64,000 bases of DNA, from the NCBI GenBank assembly GCA_018340805.1, contig JACMZG010001908.1, positions 47,407,265 to 47,471,264 on the forward strand, read 5' to 3'. A program made the translations under genes and the position numbers. Positions 58,201 to 64,000 of the stretch are shown here, piece after piece (the first letter of the stretch is position 1; each line of letters opens with the position of its first letter). The stretch is from Microvelia longipes. Lineage: Eukaryota > Arthropoda > Insecta > Hemiptera > Veliidae. Below the pieces are notes generated by a model that saw nothing but the letters and a program-made list of their open reading frames with translations, was not told where the DNA came from and did no database searches.

Positions 58201-61200
58201 AATAATGAATAAATAATATCTTGTTCAAAAATGTACAGAACTTGAATTTTTTAAGTATCAGTTATAATATTATTATAATGTTGATACGTTACTACGCCGT
58301 GGATTACTTCTAACATTAAACAACATATTCTTTCATTTCTTCAAGAATATCCATATTTTTTTACAGCAGAGCCGGCTTTCGGCTTGCGCCATCAACAATG
58401 CCGGAGAGGTAGAGACTTACCTATATGGATGCCGAAAGCCGGATCTGCTATATAATATAGATATTTTTGTGGAAAAGACGGAATTTGTTGTTTGATGTTA
58501 TTGTAATGTTTTTATAATAATATTATAATAATTATAAATATGAATTATAACATTGAATTAATTCAAGTATAATGTAGGAAGTTTTACACGAGTTCATCTT
58601 GAAAATCAAAATCTCTTTAACATATGAGAGAGAAGTCTTAACTAATATCTAACAGAAAATTTGAGTCAGAGTGGCAGAGAACTTTTATCGAATTTAATCG
58701 AATGATATGGCCATGGAAAGTAAAGTACATAGATAGGCTTTTAGTGGATTTTTTTCTGACTCTATAGAAACATTTCTCTATAGAGATACTTTTATTTGAT
58801 ACTTAACATTGTGAAAACTGTCTCTTAAAAACTTATTTCTACTACAAGCTATTTCATATTGTTTTATAGACTTTTAAGATAAATGGTATCAGCAAAGACT
58901 TTCACATATAATAGGTGAGAATATTAAAAATATTAGAAACTTGGCTTGAAGGAGTAATTACTGATAAATTATCTATCACTACTAAAAACATAGTAATGTT
59001 GTTGTAGACTACTCCAGTTGCTATTATTATGGTGATATACTTTATCTACTAAAGAAATGACAATCACCATAGAGATATTATTACTAGAGTGGCCCATAGG
59101 TTAAAATGTAAACATCGAAAAAATAACCTGACCGCCTTTGATTATAAATATAATCAAATAATCAGTATAATTTCACAATAACTTATATTTGGGCACGTTG
59201 AAAATACTAATCAAAACACAAACAATGTCCGGGAATCCAAAATTATTTGATTTATTAAAACCGTAACTCACTCTTGAAGGAGGTTTGAATGAGGTTTCAA
59301 ATAGCCCCTAAGAGCTCCAAAAAGATGTTTCAGGCCACTTAATGTATTGAGGTAGGCTATGTTCCCTCTAGTATACATCTCTATGATAGTCACAATACTA
59401 AAACTTAATTACATTAATGTATTCAACATTTAGTGTTCTATGTAATACTTGTTGTGGAGGTTTAAGCTTTAAATTACAAGTATTTAGTGGAATATTTATT
59501 CCACTAAATACTTGTAATTTAGCAATTCTAGCAATCCCTCTTAGATACTAAGTAGCAGGTTACATGTGGAGGGGAAAGGTTATAGTTGGATTTATTTTGT
59601 TCTGCCTATTTTTATCATGTTTTTATTAATTATAAATTTCTCACCTTCTTTTATTTAGTTTAATTCTGCTATTAAATAGTTACTGCGTTTGCTAAACCAT
59701 TAGTCCAGCTTGAAAGTTATAGATTTTAAAATTTTTCGGGGATGATTAAAAACGTATCTGTGTTTTCTAAACCTTAGGGTCTCGTAACCCCTAGTAAAAG
59801 ACTTCGCCCAACTCATCTCTTTCGCCTGATACTAAATAGTACCCTAGTATACAGTTAGATATACTTAGTATCCAAGTATATTCTTAAATATACTTGGTGT
59901 CCAAATATAATTTGAGATAGACTTAGTATACAAGTATATTAATGAATATATTCCAAAGTATATTCCTAGATATTCCAAGTATATTCTTAGATATTTTTAG
60001 TATCATATCTTCGGTTATACCCAGGATTATCTTGGCTCCATTTTTAATCTATATATTTTTTAAATTACATAGTTAGTCTTTTCCCATTCTTTTAGGTTAG
60101 TAGATTCTGTAAATAAACCAGATAGTTGTTACAAGTTCATTGAAATGTCAAGTAAACAAGACATTCTTTCGGGAACATCCACTAGGGGGCGCTAGTGTTG
60201 ATAGTAATTAGTACGGGAACGTTGCTGTAGGAGCGCTTGCATCGTAGAGCGTCAGTTGGTTAATTCATCAGTTTGTAGGGTTTTCATGTAATTTGTATAT
60301 TTTTTTTAATTATGGAGAAATGACTAATATTTAAAATTTATAAAATGCTTCTTTAATAGAGTTAAAGTATGAAAGAAATAGAAGTGAATAAAATTATAAA
60401 ACTTACTTTAATTAATTAAAAATCTTAACTAATACGAATCCTTTTAAGTAACTTTCAAAAAAGCTCTTTTTATAAACTGTTTGAAAATCCCTTTAATGAA
60501 TAAAATTTAAAGAGTAACTAAAATTTTTATAAAGTTTTTTGTTCACAAGGATTTGAAAAGTGTTTAATTTCCTTTTTTCTTAAACCTTTTAAAGTTGAGT
60601 TTTTTAAAGGGCGACCTAAGGATATTTTGAGAGTTTATAAGTATTTCTGGGAGTTGAGCTCTTACTAAGCATCAAGGTAAAAAAGTAGAAAAGTTACACA
60701 CTGCTATCAAATAAAGGGGGCTTTGAACAGATTTTTTGCCAGCTCTGTAAGCTTTCTATATTAGAAAGATTTATCTTTTGAACTCAGTTATATGAGAGTT
60801 TTTAGACAAATTACTTTTTTGGGATGTTTCCGTTTTAGATTAAGAAAAGAAAGTTTATTAATACGAAAATAAGTGAACCCAAGAATCCCTCCCTCCCTCT
60901 TTTAAAATTATTTGAAAGAAGTATTTAAAATAACTCTAAAATTAAGTTTTACTTAGGACCCTAATTTTGTAAATTGCGTTTTTAAGTAACAAAAATCTAC
61001 AATCCTTAGATTATTGATTATACCTAAGTATATTTACTTAAGTTCACTCTTAATTACTTTTTAATGAATAAATAAAAAAAATATTAAGACTTCATAATGA
61101 CTTAAAATTTAGTATTAAATAATGAATGAAAATAATAATAGAAATAGTAAAATTTAGTTATGGCCTAAAAGTTTTATTTAAAAAAATATATCACGGATTG

Positions 61201-62114
61201 ATCATAATAATTTCAGAGTAATCAAGAAACCCTTTAGTTCAGTTGTAGACATTATCACCTAATTTTTAATCGAAAAATGTAAAAACAGATACAGCCCTGA
61301 ACAGGATTCGATCTCAAGCCGTGGTATACAAGACGAAAATATCGATTAAAAATAACTGTATAACTTACCACTGGATTTGTTTGTTATAGGGGGAATCAGT
61401 TTGACTTCTTCCGATATTGCAAGCTATGGATTCCAAACATCCAGGAGATTCTAGCATTTCATGTAAGGACGCTAAGGTATCATATGATGGCATGGATCTG
61501 GCTTCTATATCTGGAGGAGTGGTTGGAATGAGTACTGGCGGAGGAGGTAGAAGTCTTGGTAGAATTACATAGATCAGAGGCAGGAGAACAATTCCTACAG
61601 CCCACAGCAGTCCAAGGGGTATTGCTATCTTGAGCAGAAGTCCTTTAATAAGAAGTATAAGCGGAAGTTTCACTATAGCTATACCTATTATGGCACCAAG
61701 AATAGCTTTTAATCCTAGAGCTGATAATCCATTCATTACTGGCCCGACACAGCTACCTGCTACGCCATCTGAAAATATATAAGATAACATAATTTTTTGC
61801 ACTTACAGTAATAGGTGACCAGATAGCCAGTAATAGAGAAGGGATTCAAGATAACTCTGTAGGATAGAGCGTAGAACTTTTTTAGGACAATCCTGGTTAT
61901 CTTTCAAGGTAGCCTAGGACTCAAATCTTAGTCTGGCCTCATATTTTAACGCTGTATATTGCTCCTCTGTCGGTTTTCTAGGGGTTCAATGAATGTAGAA
62001 CTTTAATATGAAGGTCTTTTGGAATTTAAAACTTGTAAAATTGACATTGTGAGAGACGTTGTGAGCAGCAGATGCTCCAAAAATGCTAAAAATAAAGAAT
62101 AAATTTAACAACAT
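52129..62114 (-). CDS. Gene B: three-exon paralog of gene A (211 aa), secreted/membrane, hydrophobic, five Cys
   Basis: Exons 62114-62033, 61768-61369 and 52282-52129 join to 211 codons plus stop (82+400+154 nt). Residues 1-17 are a signal peptide (MLLNLFFIFSIFGASAA). Residues 39-103 are hydrophobic with Gly, Ile, Leu and Pro. LLPPPPVLIP follows, and then the Cys pairs 128/134 (CLESIAC) and 192/195 (CPVC). The last residues are SFTLV. Intron 2 (52283-61368, 9.1 kb) has strong sites, CAGTG|GTAAGT ... TTTTTTCAG|GAGCC, in phase 2 as in gene A. Intron 1 (264 bp) has a weak donor, ACAA|GTTTTA, but it is the only GT in the exon 1 frame with the phase that the acceptor needs. Gene B lacks the His/Tyr-rich block of gene A. 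Function unknown. Exons 2 and 3 are well supported; the exon 1 to exon 2 join is less sure. Confidence 0.8.
52425..53285. mobile_element. Two element X copies joined in inverted orientation (gene B intron 2)
   Basis: 52425-52665 reads forward (CAGTATTGTGTTTGCAAAAC, GTCTGTCTGTATATGCGTGT, GTAGCTCCCAGTGTA). 52676-53285 reads backward (GTTTCATTCCCAGCGGTCAC ... ATCTACGGTCTAAAAGAGG). The junction falls at the CCCAGTGTA block. Confidence 0.65.
53286..53830. other. Intronic, no feature recognised
   Basis: AT-rich part of gene B intron 2 without a supported element. Confidence 0.4.
53831..54310. mobile_element. TIR element, 480 bp
   Basis: TAGAAGGAGCA at the left and TGCTCCTTCTA at the right. The similarity continues inward for about 80 bp (AAAGCCG.TT.ACTGGT, CTTAAGTAA and TACCACCCT in inverse). 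No coding sequence. Confidence 0.75.
54690..54900 (+). mobile_element. Element X 3' end
   Basis: GGTCAGTGCCTGGATGGATG, CTGAGGACGATCTAAGCGAG and TTCCGAGGTACTCCAAACCC. Confidence 0.65.
54901..57139. other. Intronic; no gene recognised
   Basis: ATGTATGTATGTCG microsatellite at about 55798 and a TA-rich stretch at 56396-56465. A GC-rich patch at 56240-56335 (GGCCCTAGAGGCC hairpin, GACGCGAAGCGCTGAG) has no open frame. The frames at 55786 and 56497 are low complexity. Confidence 0.4.
57140..57330 (+). mobile_element. Element X 5' part
   Basis: CTGTCTGTCTTAGTGTGTCA, then CCGCTGTATTTATGCTAGAG, AACTTGGCACAAAAATCA and TTTTGCTGAGTCG. Confidence 0.55.
57738..57800. repeat. 13-bp tandem array (CATAGATTGTT)
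   Basis: Five units of TAGATTGTTCA with a TTGTTGTT end. Confidence 0.85.
57895..58190 (-). mobile_element. Element X 3' part, inverted
   Basis: ACCGGGTACCTAGGAACTTT, GTATTCGCTTTGCTCGCCCT, TCGTCCTCAG and CCAGGCACTGACC are the inverse of the element X 3' blocks. Confidence 0.65.
58240..58580. mobile_element. Foldback element, about 340 bp, with GCCGAAAGCCGG arms
   Basis: The arms pair from ACTTGAATT/AATTCAAGT at the ends, through TTATAATATTATTATAA and AAACAACA.ATTC, to AGCCGGCTTTCGGC/GCCGAAAGCCGG at the centre. The loop is about 20 bp (58405-58430). Confidence 0.7.
58581..59066. other. Intronic, no feature recognised
   Basis: No supported frame or repeat. Confidence 0.4.
59067..59386 (+). 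mobile_element. MITE M2, copy 2
   Basis: CCATAGAGATATTATT at the left and ATACATCTCTATG at the right; matches 46729-47048 throughout. Contains GGAGGTTTGAATGAGGTTTC and GATGTTTCAGGCC. Confidence 0.8.
59387..61368. other. Intronic; degenerate tandem array and CTCF-like site
   Basis: CCACTAAATACTTGTAATTTA-like inverted repeat at 59475-59523. At 59850-60005 is a degenerate array of AGTATATTCTTAGATATTCC-like units. The motif at 60179 is listed separately. The rest is AT-rich. Confidence 0.5.
60179..60197 (+). promoter_or_regulatory. CTCF-like motif within a short palindrome, in gene B intron 2
   Basis: CCACTAGGGGGCGCTAGTG matches the core of the conserved CTCF site (CCASYAGRKGGCRSY) and contains the inverted repeat CACTAG...CTAGTG. 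It stands out in a very AT-rich intron and lies about 1.2 kb downstream of exon 2. Binding is inferred from the motif only. Confidence 0.5.
61369..61768 (-). CDS. Gene B exon 2 (hydrophobic block, Pro linker, CX5C)
   Basis: Acceptor ATATATTTTCAG|ATGGCG at 61768 and donor CAGTG|GTAAGTTA at 61369. The protein runs GVAGSCVGPVMNGLSALGLK, then a hydrophobic stretch with Lys breaks, PPPPVLIPTTPP, and a helix-like SLHEML segment leading to SPGCLESIACNIG. An ATG in the same frame upstream of the acceptor would give MQKIMLSYIFSDG; I rejected it as the start because the acceptor is good and a better signal exon lies 264 bp upstream. Confidence 0.85.
62033..62114 (-). CDS. Gene B exon 1 (signal peptide exon)
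   Basis: The ATG has an excellent insect-type context (GAAACAAAAATG). The frame gives MLLNLFFIFSIFGASAAHNV and continues SHNVNFT, a clear signal peptide with small residues at the predicted cleavage site. It splits a codon at ACA A|GTTTTA (phase 1), matching the phase of the exon 2 acceptor. Without splicing the frame runs to a TGA about 13 codons on. The donor hexamer GTTTTA is poor, so an additional small exon cannot be excluded. Confidence 0.7.
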
Positions 62115-62559
62115 TTTTGTTTCAATTGAATATTACTATTTATTAGTTATGTGTGGAGAACTAAAATTTAGTTTTGTGACTTGCTTCGCACAACATCATC
62201 TATGCGTCTCCAAAAAAAAAATGGGAATAGATGAATGAAAGAATTGTTTTAAAATGCCAGGCTCTCTTCTAAATTTTGAGAAATGTAAAGTTATTTTGCA
62301 ATGCTTTCTTCAGGGCTTTGTTCCGAACATTTCTATAAGTAATGAATAAAGTTAACTATAAAAATGATTTATATTTTATAAAATTTCACACGAAGGGTCG
62401 GGATTTTTAATGCTAATACTTGATATAAACTCTACCAAAGCTGTTATACTACAGTAGGTACATCCCAATGCATTGAGTGACCTAAAAATGTTGACCTAAC
62501 CGCATTCCTTGTATTGTAAATGTAGAGCTCTTTCATTTAAAAAGTTCGTTTTAACTTAC

Positions 62560-62845
62560 AGAGTTCTTTCTTTTCTTTAGCTAATTTTCACCAGAAAATG
62601 ACGCTAATGAGGGAATTTCTATCTCTAAAACAGAATTCTCTTTTACCCACTCTTTTAGAGATGATTCCACCTCTCTTAGAGAGTTCTTCCTCATTTATCT
62701 CTCTTAGTGAGTTCTTTCTTCCTATATGCCTTTCAGATACCTCTCCCTCTCTTTATTCTCTCTATTAGGGATTTTCTCTTCTTTCTTTCAGAGGGAAACA
62801 ATTTTCTCTCTTTCTAATGTCCCTTTTCTCTTCCTCCATTATGAT
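62560..62845 (-). promoter_or_regulatory. GA/CT-rich tract about 0.45 kb upstream of gene B start (possible GAGA-type element)
   Basis: Repeated CTCTCTTAGAGAGTTCTTTC-like units make the plus strand pyrimidine-rich, so the coding strand of gene B carries many GAGAG motifs. In Drosophila such clusters bind GAGA factor at promoters. Whether that applies here is inference. It could equally be a degenerate microsatellite. Confidence 0.4.
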
Positions 62846-63910
62846 CATGGTTAATACTATGTGACAATCAATCGGTGGTCAACATTTTTATACGTATTTC
62901 TCCTAACGTATGACATAAGTGGGTACAAATCAAATGCATACACATATATGTATTTTAAATTATATAAAGGTAAAGGTTTCCTATTATTTTAACAATACAG
63001 CTATCGAATTTAATAATTGTTTATACCAAATTGAAATTTCAACTTCATATGTTAAAATATTTGTTGAAGCTAAATCATAATACCATTAAAATATCTATGC
63101 CACTTACATTGTTCGCGTTATAATACAATTTGAAATTAGCCTATAGTATTAGAAATTTTAAATATCATTCTAAATCAATAGGAAATTGAAATTTATTCGA
63201 AATAAAATAAAATTGTGATGCACCTTTACCTAAAAGAGATCATTATTGTTACCCAAAATAAACACGTTAGTCTTTGTTTAAATGTATTTTTAAAACTACA
63301 GGTACATTTATTACCCCTCTGCGTAAAAAATAGATATATTTTAGAAAAATGTTCAATTTATTTAATGGAATTTAGGGAGATGAATGCGTTGTGGTTTAAC
63401 TGATCCCACTGTCAGATTTTTTTGATATATTTAGCTAAAATTTATTTTAACTGCTTTATCAGATTCTATGAGATTTATTTACTCCAAAAGTGATTGATTT
63501 CGAGTCCCATATTTTGCTAAATAGGTTTTCCAGTCGTGTTTGTTGAGAGATTAGTCCGAGAATTGACGTGTGTTCATGAATAAGATTTAGTGTTTACCTA
63601 CTATCCGAGACAGGGACATGAAACATTTATAATCCTGTTGTGTTTTAGGGACACTAATTTAATCTTTCTTTAACTAATCCAGTTAAGAGCATCGAATCAA
63701 CCAGAAACAGGCGTAATATAGCAGTTTAAGGAGAGAGAGGCACTAACGCAATGCTTATCAACCCGACACAGATGCATTTGAATTTTTGAATTTACGTTGA
63801 GTTTAAACCAGATATTAGGAGGGAGGTACTTAACAATACTAAAAGACCCTGCACCAATTACTCAGTGAAAGCGATTTAGCTTGATTCTAATTGAAATTTT
63901 GTCGTCACTT
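62846..63910. other. 5' flank of gene B, no feature recognised
   Basis: AT-rich. A 62-codon plus frame at 63215-63403 has no supporting context. The donor-like ATAG|GTAAAC pattern near 63595 on the minus strand follows only seven codons and is not convincing. Confidence 0.4.
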
Positions 63911-64000
63911 ACCTGTTGCAATAAATTATATATCAATAATTATAATAAATAAATGTCACTTATAAATTATAATTTTGGTTTCATTGTATAATGCCATGAA
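63911..64000 (-). other. Possible 5' UTR exon of gene B running off the window
   Basis: The minus strand shows a near-consensus donor, GCAACAG|GTAAGTGACG, at 63912/63911, but no open frame leads into it. An acceptor-like CTAAATTTTAG lies at about 62171-62161, just 5' of the gene B start codon. A non-coding first exon spliced across about 1.7 kb is therefore possible. Inference only. Confidence 0.25.

Noticed and set aside
61365..61802. Gene B starting at MQKIMLSYIF
   Set aside because: Those codons lie 5' of the TTTTCAG acceptor; a far better signal peptide with an ideal start context lies at 62114.

Overview
This is a eukaryotic, intron-rich and strongly AT-rich window (I estimate about 70% A+T by eye; not computed). 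It has GT-AG introns, no bacterial operon structure, a tRNA-like SINE, a decayed Penelope-like retroelement and many short terminal-inverted-repeat (MITE) and tandem repeats. Together these suggest an arthropod, most likely an insect. I cannot name the species.

The best-supported genes are two paralogous three-exon genes, both on the minus strand, at opposite ends of the window. Gene A (exons 7498-7400, 6213-5567 and 2487-2352; 293 aa) and gene B (exons 62114-62033, 61768-61369 and 52282-52129; 211 aa) share one plan. Exon 1 encodes a signal peptide. Exon 2 encodes a long Leu/Pro-rich hydrophobic block followed by a CX5C motif. Exon 3 encodes a C-terminal domain with a second Cys pair. The exon 2/exon 3 junction is phase 2 in both genes and splits a Trp codon (TG^G). 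In both genes the donor reads TG|GTAA, so a retained intron would stop translation right after the Trp. I do not recognise the family by name, and its function is unknown. The sequence only supports a secreted or membrane-associated protein with two Cys pairs.

Layout: 0-0.9 kb has a possible exon of another gene; 2.3-7.6 kb is gene A, whose introns hold MITEs and a 22-bp minisatellite; 8.7 kb has a decayed exon-like frame; 9.6-17.3 kb holds TIR elements, a SINE and copies of a dispersed ~0.7-kb repeat (called element X here); 18-21 kb has minisatellites; 21.1-24.0 kb has a Penelope-like remnant between near-identical direct repeats; 25-36 kb is tandem arrays and MITEs; 36.8-47.1 kb is foldback elements and nested MITEs; 46.3 kb has a candidate terminal exon; 48-49.4 kb has decayed coding sequence; 52-62 kb is gene B, whose 9.1-kb second intron is full of repeats and contains a CTCF-like palindrome at 60.2 kb; 62.6-62.8 kb is a GA/CT-rich tract upstream of gene B.

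The paralogs probably arose by duplication of a locus that has since filled with mobile elements. Apart from them I see no intact coding gene. Most remaining long ORFs are products of tandem repeats or lie inside repeats.
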